From Chryseobacterium camelliae (GTDB lineage: Bacteria > Bacteroidota > Bacteroidia > Flavobacteriales > Weeksellaceae): DNA of 64,000 bases. The notes beneath the pieces are model-generated. The model did no database searches. It was not told the origin of the DNA and saw nothing but the letters and a program-made list of their open reading frames with translations. Every line of letters begins with the position of its first letter. Position 1 is the stretch's first letter. The stretch spans positions 3,596,001 to 3,660,000 of the forward strand of contig NZ_CP022986.1 of assembly GCF_002770595.1 (NCBI RefSeq), given 5' to 3'. Below, one piece after another: positions 53,620-61,763 of the stretch. A program made the position numbers and the translations under genes.

Positions 53620-54744
53620 ATGGAAGAATCAGATAAAAATACAGTTAAAATTGTTCAGTTTGTAGAAGCTTTTGGAGGAGGAGTTTATACGTATGTAAAA
53701 GATCTGAGCAATTTTCTGGCTACCCATCAGCATATCATGCCTTGTGAAATTCATTTGATATACAGTCCCAATCGTATTGAACTGGATAAAGATCTTTTTC
53801 ACAAAGAAATTCATCCGGGAATTCACCTTCATGAAATCCATATGCAACGGGATATCAGTTTCAGCAAAGACTGGAAGGTCATTGTAAAAACAAGAAAAAT
53901 ACTAAAAAAAATTAAGCCCGATGTGATTCATCTCCATTCAGCCAAAGCTGGTGTAATTGGCCGCTTAGCTTGTTTAGGATTGGTTTCAGAGAAAAACATA
54001 TATTATTCTCCTCATGGTTTTTCATTCGTACAGCAAAATATTTCCCGAGTAAAGGTGATGCTCTTCAGAGCCATAGAATACGGTATGCAAGTGTTGTTTG
54101 GCGGAACCATTATTGCATCAGGTGATACCGAATTTGAGCTGGCGAAAAATATAGGCAAAACCCTGCTGATCAGAAATGGAGTGGATTTCGAATTGCCTGA
54201 TAAGTTGTATGTCCAAGCAACAAATGCAAACTTTACCATAGGAACGGTAGGAAGGCTGACGCCTCAGAAAAACCCGAAAGTATTTAACCAGATTGCCCTG
54301 CAATTTCCGGAAATTAATTTTATCTGGATTGGAGATGGAGAACTGATTGATGATATTACAGCAGAAAATATTACCGTAACAGGCTGGGTGAGGACACGAG
54401 AGGAATTGCTGCAAAAGATAGGTGCACTGGATGTCTATATACAAGTATCTCTTTGGGAGGGTTTGCCTATTGCTATTCTTGAGGCCATGGCCATGCGTAA
54501 GCCTCTTCTGGTGAGCAATGTGATCGGTAATAAAGATACGGTAGAAAACGATTTCAACGGATTCGTTTATAACACAGTGTCAGAAGCAGTAGAAAAAGTA
54601 TCCTGTTTTTTTAATGAAAAAAAACGCATTGAAATGGGAAATAACTCCTACAAAAAAGCATTTGGGCAATATAATAAAACGACTAATTTTCTTAGGCTCA
54701 TAGAAGTATATAAAGGATATAATAAACATAAAAAAACATCTTAA
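53620..54744 (+). CDS. Glycosyltransferase family 4 protein (cluster 2, second)
   Basis: 374 aa, GT-B. N-terminal acceptor half has FGGGVYTYVKDLSNFL and HLHSAKAGVIGRLA; the C-terminal donor half has TVGRLTPQKNPKVF and the EX7E motif in LWEGLPIAILEAMAMRKPLLVS. It resembles WcaL/CapM-type enzymes. It begins six bases after the hydrolase gene. Confidence 0.86.
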   Translation: MEESDKNTVKIVQFVEAFGGGVYTYVKDLSNFLATHQHIMPCEIHLIYSPNRIELDKDLFHKEIHPGIHLHEIHMQRDISFSKDWKVIVKTRKILKKIKPDVIHLHSAKAGVIGRLACLGLVSEKNIYYSPHGFSFVQQNISRVKVMLFRAIEYGMQVLFGGTIIASGDTEFELAKNIGKTLLIRNGVDFELPDKLYVQATNANFTIGTVGRLTPQKNPKVFNQIALQFPEINFIWIGDGELIDDITAENITVTGWVRTREELLQKIGALDVYIQVSLWEGLPIAILEAMAMRKPLLVSNVIGNKDTVENDFNGFVYNTVSEAVEKVSCFFNEKKRIEMGNNSYKKAFGQYNKTTNFLRLIEVYKGYNKHKKTS

Positions 54745-54759
54745 ACCAGACTAATTTTT

Positions 54760-54767
54760 TATATTTG
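54760..54767 (+). promoter_or_regulatory. Probable rfbC promoter -7 element
   Basis: TATATTTG, 39 bases before the rfbC ATG. No -33 TTG at usual spacing. Confidence 0.5.
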
Positions 54768-54806
54768 CATTCGTCATAATAGGAACATTGTATACTTACA
54801 CAATTT

Positions 54807-55352
54807 ATGGAAATAAGATTAACAACGCTTGAAGATTGCTATATTATAGAATCCACTGTCTATGAGGATGAAAGGGGCTACTTCTATGAAAAATTCAACC
54901 AAAAAAAATTCGAGGACTTAACAGGAATGAATGGCCATTTTGTTCAGGATAATGTTTCTAAATCAGTTTATGGCGTTTTAAGAGGCCTTCATCTTCAGAA
55001 AGGAGATCATGCACAGGCTAAATTGGTTTCCTGTCTGGAAGGTAAAGTTCTTGATGTTGCGGTTGACGTACGTGAAAACTCACCAACTTTCGGTAAATGG
55101 TTTTCTATTGAATTAACGGAAGAAAATAAACTACAGTTATATATTCCAAGAGGCTTTGCTCATGGATTTTGCGTACTGAGTGATACGGCTGTATTTTCAT
55201 ATAAGTGCGATAACTTTTATAATAAAGCATCAGAGGGAGGTATCATCTGGAATGATAATGATCTGAATATCGACTGGCAGCTTCCGCTGGAAGATATTAT
55301 ACTTTCGGAAAAGGATACTGTTTTGCCTTCATTATCTTCAAGAAATTTTTAA
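54807..55352 (+). CDS. rfbC: dTDP-4-dehydrorhamnose 3,5-epimerase
   Basis: 181-aa cupin enzyme, normal length. Catalytic His in LRGLHLQ (about 63-69), IPRGFAHGF (about 112-120) and the Tyr of YKCDNFYNKASEGG. It converts dTDP-4-keto-6-deoxyglucose (from RfbB, 11 kb upstream) towards dTDP-L-rhamnose. The reductase RfbD, needed to finish rhamnose, is not present in the window. Confidence 0.93.
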   Translation: MEIRLTTLEDCYIIESTVYEDERGYFYEKFNQKKFEDLTGMNGHFVQDNVSKSVYGVLRGLHLQKGDHAQAKLVSCLEGKVLDVAVDVRENSPTFGKWFSIELTEENKLQLYIPRGFAHGFCVLSDTAVFSYKCDNFYNKASEGGIIWNDNDLNIDWQLPLEDIILSEKDTVLPSLSSRNF

Positions 55353-55403
55353 AACGGGAATAACAATACTGAAATCCAGGTTTCTACAACGTGCTGCTGT
55401 AAT

Positions 55404-56780
55404 ATGCTAGTCTACATTTTTAAACATTTACCCAAAGTTTTCTTAATTGGAGATTACCTGACTATAAATCTATTTCTGATTATAGGGCAAGTGTTTTTTT
55501 TTGATGATTATTCCCATAATTATAAGGCTCAATTCGTTTTAGTAAATATTTCCTGGTTCTTTATTACCAGCTTAACAAAGCCTTACAAGCGATTAAATAT
55601 AAAAGAATCATCTCTTCATTTTAATGCACTGGCAAAATCACTGTTTATCCTGGTTGCTTTTTCAGTTATTTACTTATGGATGGTTTCTCCGCTTAGAATA
55701 GATTATAAAAATGTTTTACTTTATTTTTTCTCCGTTGCTTTTGCAATGGTTAGCATTCGGTTGATACTGTTTTTGTACCGTAAGAAAAACAGGGTGAAGC
55801 TTGCAAGAGGGCTGTATTCTTTCAATACGGTGCTTATAGGCGAAAATGAATTGGCCAAATCACTCCTATCCAATAATGATCTGAGAAGATCTATGGGAAT
55901 TAGAGGTACCTATGCCTGCAGAAATACCACAACTAAAAATAAATATCTGGGTGAAATTGACCAGTTATTTAATGACATCGAAAGCAGTAAAATAAACAAT
56001 ATCATATTTTGTGATGACTCTATCGGGCTGGATTTATACCTGAAAATATTAGATACTGCCGAGCAGAAAATGATCAGGGTGTATATGGTCCCGGATTTTA
56101 AATATGTTAATCTTGCTCCTGCTCATTTTGATGTCATTAATGAGATGCCATTCCTTAAATTAATTAGGGAACCCCTCTCTAATCCCAAAAAACAAATTCT
56201 GAAAAGAACATTTGATATTTGCTTTTCACTCTTCATCATGGTTTTTCTGTTATCCTGGCTTATTCCTGTTATAGCATTGATCGTGAAGCTGGAAAGTAAT
56301 GAATCTGTTTTTTTCTTACAAAAACGGTCAGGCTTTAAAAACAAATCATTTTTCTGTATCAAATTCAGGAGTATGACCGCAAATAAAAACGCCGATATCA
56401 GAACCGCCGTAAAAAATGACCCGAGAGTAACCAAATTTGGAGCATTCATGCGGAAAACAAGTATTGACGAATTACCGCAGTTTATCAATGTCTTTTTAGG
56501 TGATATGTCTGTAGTAGGACCCAGGCCTCATATGATATCGCAGACAGACATGTACTCCAAGATTACCAAAAAGTATATGACCAGGCACATTGTTAAGCCC
56601 GGAATTACCGGCTGGGCACAGGTAATGGGATCCAGAGGAGAGATATTCTCTCATAGGGATATGGAAAAAAGGATCGAAAAAGATATCTGGTATATTCAGA
56701 ACTGGTCCTTCTTTTTAGACCTCAAAATTATATTCCTGACCTTATACAATATTGTAAAAGGAGACGATCAAGCTTACTGA
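55404..56780 (+). CDS. WcaJ-like undecaprenyl-phosphate sugar phosphotransferase
   Basis: 458-aa polytopic polyprenol-phosphate hexose-1-phosphate transferase. Four N-terminal helices (about 10-115), a central CoA-binding-like Rossmann domain (about 135-250), then a fifth hydrophobic segment and the catalytic domain with IKFRSM, SIDELPQFINVFLGDMS, GPRPHM and GITGWAQVMGSRG. This long type usually transfers glucose- or galactose-1-phosphate. It is last in cluster 2 and one of three initiating transferases in the window. Confidence 0.88.
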   Translation: MLVYIFKHLPKVFLIGDYLTINLFLIIGQVFFFDDYSHNYKAQFVLVNISWFFITSLTKPYKRLNIKESSLHFNALAKSLFILVAFSVIYLWMVSPLRIDYKNVLLYFFSVAFAMVSIRLILFLYRKKNRVKLARGLYSFNTVLIGENELAKSLLSNNDLRRSMGIRGTYACRNTTTKNKYLGEIDQLFNDIESSKINNIIFCDDSIGLDLYLKILDTAEQKMIRVYMVPDFKYVNLAPAHFDVINEMPFLKLIREPLSNPKKQILKRTFDICFSLFIMVFLLSWLIPVIALIVKLESNESVFFLQKRSGFKNKSFFCIKFRSMTANKNADIRTAVKNDPRVTKFGAFMRKTSIDELPQFINVFLGDMSVVGPRPHMISQTDMYSKITKKYMTRHIVKPGITGWAQVMGSRGEIFSHRDMEKRIEKDIWYIQNWSFFLDLKIIFLTLYNIVKGDDQAY

Positions 56781-56872
56781 TTCCTGTAGCTTCTAGAACG
56801 AAACAATTGACATAAATAGGATGCTTTCCTCAAACCGTCTTCTATTTTTAATCCAAACTCTCCAATAATTCG

Positions 56873-56880
56873 TATCTTTG
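56873..56880 (+). promoter_or_regulatory. Probable rimO promoter -7 element
   Basis: TATCTTTG, 19 bases before the rimO ATG. No -33 TTG. Confidence 0.5.
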
Positions 56881-56899
56881 CACACTCAAAATCAAAAAG

Positions 56900-58201
56900 A
56901 TGCGCACAAAATCTGTAGGTAAAAAGAAAATCAATGTGGTAACGCTGGGCTGCTCCAAGAATGTTTATGATTCCGAAGTGCTGATGAGCCAGCTGAAAGC
57001 CAATGGGAAAGAAGTGGTTCATGAAGACAGGGGAGACATTGTAGTGATCAATACCTGCGGATTTATCGATAATGCCAAAGAAGAATCCATCAACACCATC
57101 CTGGATTACGTAGATGCAAAAAACAGAGGCGAGGTAGAGAAGGTTTTTGTAACCGGATGCCTTTCCGAAAGATATAAACCGGATCTGATCAAGGAGATTC
57201 CGGATGTGGACCAGTACTTTGGTACCCGCGATCTGCCGATTCTCCTTAAGCATCTGGGAGCAGATTACAAGCATGAGCTGGTTGGTGAAAGACTAACGAC
57301 AACTCCTAAGCATTATGCCTACCTGAAAATTTCCGAAGGCTGCGACAGGCCATGCTCTTTCTGTGCCATTCCGTTAATGAGAGGCGGACATATTTCTACT
57401 CCGATTGAAAAGCTCGTTACCGAAGCACAGAAATTAGCCAAATCCGGTACCAAGGAACTTATTCTTATTGCTCAGGACCTTACGTATTACGGACTTGATC
57501 TGTATAAGAAAAGAGCCTTGGGTGATCTTCTCAAAGAATTGGTGAAGATTGACGGTATCGAATGGATCAGGCTGCATTACGCATTCCCGAGCGGGTTTCC
57601 TGAAGATGTCCTGGATATCATCCGGGAAGAGCCTAAAATATGCAACTATATAGACATTCCGCTTCAGCACATCAACTCCGACCTGTTGAAATCAATGAAG
57701 AGAGGGACGACACATGAAAAAACCGATGCGCTTCTGGCTAAGTTCAGAGAAAAAGTTCCGGATATGGCCATCCGTACCACTTTGATTGTAGGGTATCCGG
57801 GAGAAACAGAAGAGAGATTCCAGGAACTTAAAGACTGGGTGAGAGAGCAAAAATTCGACAGGCTGGGATGCTTTACTTACTCCCATGAAGAAAATACCAC
57901 TGCTCATGTTCTGGAAGATAATATTCCACAGGAAGTAAAAGAAGCAAGGGTGGAAGAAATTATGGAATTGCAGTCGCAGATTTCCTGGGAGAAGAATCAG
58001 GAAAAGATCGGTCACGTATACACATGTGTTTTCGATAGAAAGGAAGGCAATTATTTTATCGGCAGAACGGAATATGATTCCCCTGACGTAGACAATACAG
58101 TGCTGGTATCGGCTGAAAACACATATATTTCCATTGGTGAGTTTGCTCAGGTGAAAATTACTTCAGCAGAGGAATTTGACCTTTACGGAGAGCTTGTTTA
58201 G
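56900..58201 (+). CDS. rimO: Ribosomal protein S12 methylthiotransferase RimO
   Basis: 433-aa radical-SAM enzyme that methylthiolates an Asp of ribosomal protein S12. The N-terminal UPF0004 domain has three cluster-binding Cys (LGCSKN, NTCGF, VTGCLSERY). The radical-SAM triad is C148, C152 and C155 (GCDRPCSFC), and a TRAM domain ends the protein. MRGGHISTP and SHEENT fit RimO rather than MiaB. Its codon use differs from the polysaccharide genes to its left. Confidence 0.95.
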   Translation: MRTKSVGKKKINVVTLGCSKNVYDSEVLMSQLKANGKEVVHEDRGDIVVINTCGFIDNAKEESINTILDYVDAKNRGEVEKVFVTGCLSERYKPDLIKEIPDVDQYFGTRDLPILLKHLGADYKHELVGERLTTTPKHYAYLKISEGCDRPCSFCAIPLMRGGHISTPIEKLVTEAQKLAKSGTKELILIAQDLTYYGLDLYKKRALGDLLKELVKIDGIEWIRLHYAFPSGFPEDVLDIIREEPKICNYIDIPLQHINSDLLKSMKRGTTHEKTDALLAKFREKVPDMAIRTTLIVGYPGETEERFQELKDWVREQKFDRLGCFTYSHEENTTAHVLEDNIPQEVKEARVEEIMELQSQISWEKNQEKIGHVYTCVFDRKEGNYFIGRTEYDSPDVDNTVLVSAENTYISIGEFAQVKITSAEEFDLYGELV

Positions 58202-58221
58202 ATAAAACACATTTTATATAG

Positions 58222-58253
58222 AAAGCTGGTAAGTCATCTTATCAGCTTTTTTG
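58222..58253 (+). terminator. rimO terminator
   Basis: AAAGCTGGTAAG (58222-58233) and CTTATCAGCTTT (58238-58249) form a 12-bp stem with one G-U pair and a 4-base loop, followed by T. Confidence 0.85.
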
Positions 58254-58508
58254 TTGTTGTATGATTTGATTATTAGGTATTTATGTATTATTCAGCATAA
58301 CAAATGGAACAAAAAGTTAATTTTGTTAACTTTCAAAATGGTATTTTAACATATTTTAACTATGTAAATTAAGTGTTTGTTTTTCAGTATTTTATATTTA
58401 ATTTTAACTTTTAATTTGGTTTTAATTAACTATTGTTAACATTTAAAATAGGTGGATAAGGAGTTTACTTATAGATTTGCCTCCGTCAAAACCAATAAAA
58501 AGTTTACC
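58254..58508. promoter_or_regulatory. AT-rich leader of the RlpA-like gene with repeated TTAAC sites
   Basis: Six TTAAC copies start at 58326, 58346, 58356, 58404, 58426 and 58436. The first belongs to a palindrome AAAGTTAA-N5-TTAACTTT (58313-58333). The spacings 20, 10, 22 and 10 approximate helical turns. A -7 element TAGATTTG lies at 58472-58479. No gene is visible here. Confidence 0.45.
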
Positions 58509-58880
58509 ATGATGAAAAGATTCATTCTCGTAATCATACTGATGATTTCAACCTTTAGTGTATATTCTTTCAGTAAATATGCTAATGAAACAAAAAAGAC
58601 AAGCTACGCATCTTACTATAACGACAAATTCAACGGTAGAAAAACAGCCAGCGGGGAAATTTTTGATAATTCAAAACTTACCGCAGCCAACAGGTCACTT
58701 CCTTTCGGTACCCATATCAAAGTAACCAATCTGAATAACGGAAAAGAGGTTATTGTCAAGATTAACGATCGCGGACCTTATTCTTCTTCCAGGTCACTGG
58801 ATATGTCAAAGGCAGCCTTTAAAGAAATCGGGGATACAGGAAGAGGAACCATTCCTGTTGAATATGAAATCGTAGATTAA
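58509..58880 (+). CDS. RlpA-family double-psi beta-barrel exported protein
   Basis: 123 aa from ATG 58509; a GTG at 58452 lies upstream of the promoter element and is rejected. Signal peptide (about 1-22, ending VYSFS). The DPBB domain has SYASYYNDKFNGRKTASGE, AANRSLPFGTHIKVTN and the conserved INDRGPYSSSRSLDMSKAA. RlpA proteins act on peptidoglycan glycan strands, often as lytic transglycosylases at the septum; the catalytic residues of this short form cannot be confirmed by eye. No SPOR domain is present. Confidence 0.85.
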   Translation: MMKRFILVIILMISTFSVYSFSKYANETKKTSYASYYNDKFNGRKTASGEIFDNSKLTAANRSLPFGTHIKVTNLNNGKEVIVKINDRGPYSSSRSLDMSKAAFKEIGDTGRGTIPVEYEIVD

Positions 58881-58899
58881 AAAGTCTGATTTAAAATAA

Positions 58900-58937
58900 A
58901 AATCCGTCCGATCACAAGATCAGACGGATTTCTTTTT
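58900..58937 (+). terminator. Bidirectional terminator between the RlpA-like gene and xth
   Basis: AAATCCGTCCGATC (58900-58913) and GATCAGACGGATTT (58918-58931), one mismatch, 4-base loop, T-run on the plus strand and a T-rich tail on the minus strand. It touches the xth stop. Confidence 0.85.
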
Positions 58938-59700
58938 ATAGGTCAATTTCCACCAGAGCAGGACAATGGTCGGAATGTACAGCCTCCTTAAGGATGACAG
59001 CCCTCGAGAGCCTGTCTTTTAAAGTATATGAAGTGAAATTATAGTCGAGGCGCCAGCCCTTGTTTTTGCCCCGGGCATTCTGCCTGTAGCTCCACCAGGT
59101 GTAATGGTCCGGCTGGTCGTTGAAAAACCTGAAACTGTCAATCAGTTCGCACTCCTCAATAAAGCTGCTCATCCATTCCCTTTCCATGGGCAGGAAACCG
59201 GATACGTTCTTCAAACGGACAGGATCATGGATATCGATGGCCTGATGACAAATATTGAAATCACCGGAGATAATCAGGTTCGGAATACTTTTTTTAAGCT
59301 CTTTGATGTAATCAAGAAAATCATGGCAAAACTGCATTTTGAAATCCAGCCGCTCCGTATTGGAAGCAGAAGGTACATATACTGAAATCACAGAATATTC
59401 TTCAAAGTCAGCCCGGATAATTCTGCCTTCATTATCATAGCTTTCAATACCGCATCCGTATTCTACATGATTAGGCTTGATTTTGGATGCGATCCCGACG
59501 CCGCTATAACCTTTTCTTACAGCGGAATGCCAGTAACTGTAATAGCCCAGTTTTTCAAGGCTTTCAATGTCGATCTGATCATTTCCTGCTTTACTTTCTT
59601 GGATGCAGACCACATCCGGATCAGCCGATTTCAGCCAGCCTAAAAAGTCTTTGGTAAAGGCCGCCCGTATGCCGTTAACATTATAGGTAATTAATCTCAT
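58936..59700 (-). CDS. xth: Exodeoxyribonuclease III
   Basis: 254-aa AP endonuclease/3'-5' exonuclease of the EEP superfamily. Motifs: ITYNVNGIRAA (3-13), IQESK with the metal Glu (about 33-37), GYSGVGI, SGDFNICH (about 144-151), GWRLDY and the final SDHCP. Cuts abasic sites in base-excision repair. It shares a terminator with the convergent RlpA-like gene. Confidence 0.95.
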   Translation of the reverse strand: MRLITYNVNGIRAAFTKDFLGWLKSADPDVVCIQESKAGNDQIDIESLEKLGYYSYWHSAVRKGYSGVGIASKIKPNHVEYGCGIESYDNEGRIIRADFEEYSVISVYVPSASNTERLDFKMQFCHDFLDYIKELKKSIPNLIISGDFNICHQAIDIHDPVRLKNVSGFLPMEREWMSSFIEECELIDSFRFFNDQPDHYTWWSYRQNARGKNKGWRLDYNFTSYTLKDRLSRAVILKEAVHSDHCPALVEIDL

Positions 59701-59851
59701 GATTTAGGATTCAATTTTAATGATGCTCTATTCAATACAGGATGAGCGGGCGGTCTTATGATTGTCTGGCCAGCATTATTCTGCTTATATGATATAAAGG
59801 CATCAGTTATATATTTCTGCTAAGATATAAACTAATACAGAGTATAAAAAA

Positions 59852-59885
59852 TGGGCGGAAAAAATCATTAAATTTTTTCCGCCCA
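59852..59885 (-). terminator. porX terminator
   Basis: TGGGCGGAAAAAAT (59852-59865) and ATTTTTTCCGCCCA (59872-59885), perfect 14-bp stem with a 6-base loop. On the minus strand it is followed by a T-run and lies 30 bases past the porX stop. Confidence 0.9.
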
Positions 59886-59915
59886 GAACCCAGAGTAAAT
59901 AAACTATGAAAAAAA

Positions 59916-61460
59916 CTATTTGGGTTCTAATATGCTGATCGGAATGATACATTCTTCCAGTGATATCCCGCCGTGCTGATAGGTTTCTTTGTAGTAATTG
60001 ACGAAATGGTTGTAATTTTTAGGATATGCTAAGAAAATATTGTTCTTGGCAAAAATATATTTGGAGCTCAGGTTACCTTTAGGCAAAAACAGCTTTTCAG
60101 GATTGGTAATAGCCCACACATCACTGCTGTCATAAGTAAGGCTCTTTCCGGTCTTATAACGGATGTTGGTCGACGTTTCACGGTCACCGACCACTTTGCT
60201 CGGCTTTTTCACATATACTGTTCCGTGATCTGTGGTGATCACAAGTTTAAATCCGCTTTCCGCAGCAGCTTTGATGATTTTAAGCACTGAAGAATTCTCA
60301 AACCAATTGTAAGTTAATGATCTGAATGTTTTATCATCACGGATCAGCTGGTCAACAATATGGTTATCCGTTTTGGCATGCGAGAGGATATCGATGAAAT
60401 TATAAACGATAACCAGGAGGTCATTATTTTTATGCTGGTTGAAATCATCGTAGATCTTTCTTTCAAAATCTGCATTCAGCACTTTAAGGTACTTCATCGA
60501 CTTTGAATTCAGGCCAATCCGCTTCATCTGATCTTCCAGGAAATCACGCTCATACTCATTTTTATTGCCTTCTTCATTGTCATTGAACCATTTATCCGGG
60601 AAACGTTTTTCAATTTCAGATGGCATCAGCCCTGCAAAGAAAGAGTTTCTTGCATATTGTGTTGCCGTTGGAAGAATACTGTAATAATAGTCTTCAGAAA
60701 CTTTATTATAATACTTCGTGAACAGGGGTTCGATCACTTTCCACTGGTCGTAACGGAGATTGTCTACCATCAGAAGCAGCACCTTGTCCTTCTCAACTTC
60801 AGGTTTCACCTTTTCCTTGAAAAGGGTATGGCTCATGATCGGCTTGTCAGGACCCTGCAGCCAGTCTTCGTAGTTCTTTTCAATAAATTTGGCAAACTGG
60901 ATGTTAGCTTCCTCTTTCTGGCTCTGGAGCAGGTCTGCAAATTCATTATCGGTCACCCTGTCGAACTTGATTTCCCAGTTCAGGATCTTTTTATAGTATT
61001 CTGCCCATTCCTGATACGTTCTCAGGTATGAAAGCTCCATGGAAAGATTCCTGAACTCCTGCTGGTACTGAAGGATAGTTTTCTGTTCCACCAGGTTGTC
61101 TTCCTGAAGGTTCTTCTTCAGGGACAGAAGGATCTGGTTCGGGTTAACCGGCTTCAGAATATAATCGGCAATCTGAGAACCGATTGCTTCTTCCATGATG
61201 TGTTCCTCTTCGCTCTTGGTTACCATTACGATTTTAAGAGCATTGTCTTTCTCTTTGATCATAGGAATGGCTTCCAGTCCGGAAATTCCGGGCATATTTT
61301 CATCAATGAGCGTTAACGCGAATTTCTCCGAATCCATCAGTTCCAGAGCTTCATTCACGTTGTTTACAGGGGTAACATGGTAGCCCTTTTTTTCTAAAAA
61401 TACGATGTGAGGTTTAAGTAAATCTATTTCATCATCTATCCATAATATCTTTTCCGACAT
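59916..61460 (-). CDS. porX: PorX, response regulator with PglZ phosphodiesterase domain
   Basis: 514 aa. N-terminal receiver domain with acidic pocket D9/D10, phospho-acceptor D53 (LIDENMP) and a conserved Lys in YILKPVNP near 103. A helical linker (about 125-200) leads to a PglZ/alkaline-phosphatase-fold domain with LLLMVDNLRYDQW, TATQYARNSFF and ITTDHGT metal-site segments. PorX is the T9SS response regulator, working with PorY and an extracytoplasmic sigma factor, and its effector domain hydrolyses oligonucleotides. It is monocistronic with its own promoter and terminator. It links functionally to the T9SS cargo at 12896. Confidence 0.93.
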   Translation of the reverse strand: MSEKILWIDDEIDLLKPHIVFLEKKGYHVTPVNNVNEALELMDSEKFALTLIDENMPGISGLEAIPMIKEKDNALKIVMVTKSEEEHIMEEAIGSQIADYILKPVNPNQILLSLKKNLQEDNLVEQKTILQYQQEFRNLSMELSYLRTYQEWAEYYKKILNWEIKFDRVTDNEFADLLQSQKEEANIQFAKFIEKNYEDWLQGPDKPIMSHTLFKEKVKPEVEKDKVLLLMVDNLRYDQWKVIEPLFTKYYNKVSEDYYYSILPTATQYARNSFFAGLMPSEIEKRFPDKWFNDNEEGNKNEYERDFLEDQMKRIGLNSKSMKYLKVLNADFERKIYDDFNQHKNNDLLVIVYNFIDILSHAKTDNHIVDQLIRDDKTFRSLTYNWFENSSVLKIIKAAAESGFKLVITTDHGTVYVKKPSKVVGDRETSTNIRYKTGKSLTYDSSDVWAITNPEKLFLPKGNLSSKYIFAKNNIFLAYPKNYNHFVNYYKETYQHGGISLEECIIPISILEPK

Positions 61461-61481
61461 AATTTATTTTTTACATGATAA

Positions 61482-61497
61482 CAGCATCAAAATGCTG
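61482..61497. repeat. Small hairpin in the porX leader
   Basis: CAGCAT (61482-61487), 4-base loop, ATGCTG (61492-61497). It lies between the predicted porX transcription start and its ATG. Confidence 0.4.
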
Positions 61498-61518
61498 ACC
61501 AAATCACGGTTACTGCTG

Positions 61519-61526
61519 CAAAAGTA
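61519..61526 (-). promoter_or_regulatory. Probable porX promoter -7 element
   Basis: On the minus strand this reads TACTTTTG, matching TAnnTTTG, 58 bases before the porX ATG. Confidence 0.5.
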
Positions 61527-61537
61527 AGGAGGATGTC

Positions 61538-61582
61538 AGTTAAATATAAGTTAAATCATATCCCGGACCCCTATATTTAACT
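61538..61582. promoter_or_regulatory. AGTTAAAT half-sites between porX and the HD gene
   Basis: AGTTAAATATA (61538-61548) and TATATTTAACT (61572-61582) form a perfect 11-bp inverted repeat with a 23-base spacer. A further AGTTAAAT starts at 61549, 11 bp after the first. The group sits upstream of the porX -7 element in a 303-base divergent region that otherwise shows no gene. Confidence 0.5.
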
Positions 61583-61737
61583 AATGATAACATTTACAGA
61601 AGTTTACATGAGTAGCTTTTTACGGAAGACAGACGTATGGGAAAACCTGAATTACAGATGAATAGCCACGTCCCATGCTGCTCGTCTGACATTATGACAT
61701 TCATGTCCGTTTAATAGCGCTTACCGTTAAATTTTCC

Positions 61738-61745
61738 TAACTTTG
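61738..61745 (+). promoter_or_regulatory. Probable promoter -7 element of the HD-domain gene
   Basis: TAACTTTG. An in-frame TTG start at 61743 would fall inside it, which supports ATG 61764. Confidence 0.5.
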
Positions 61746-61763
61746 TATCTATACCTATCCTCC

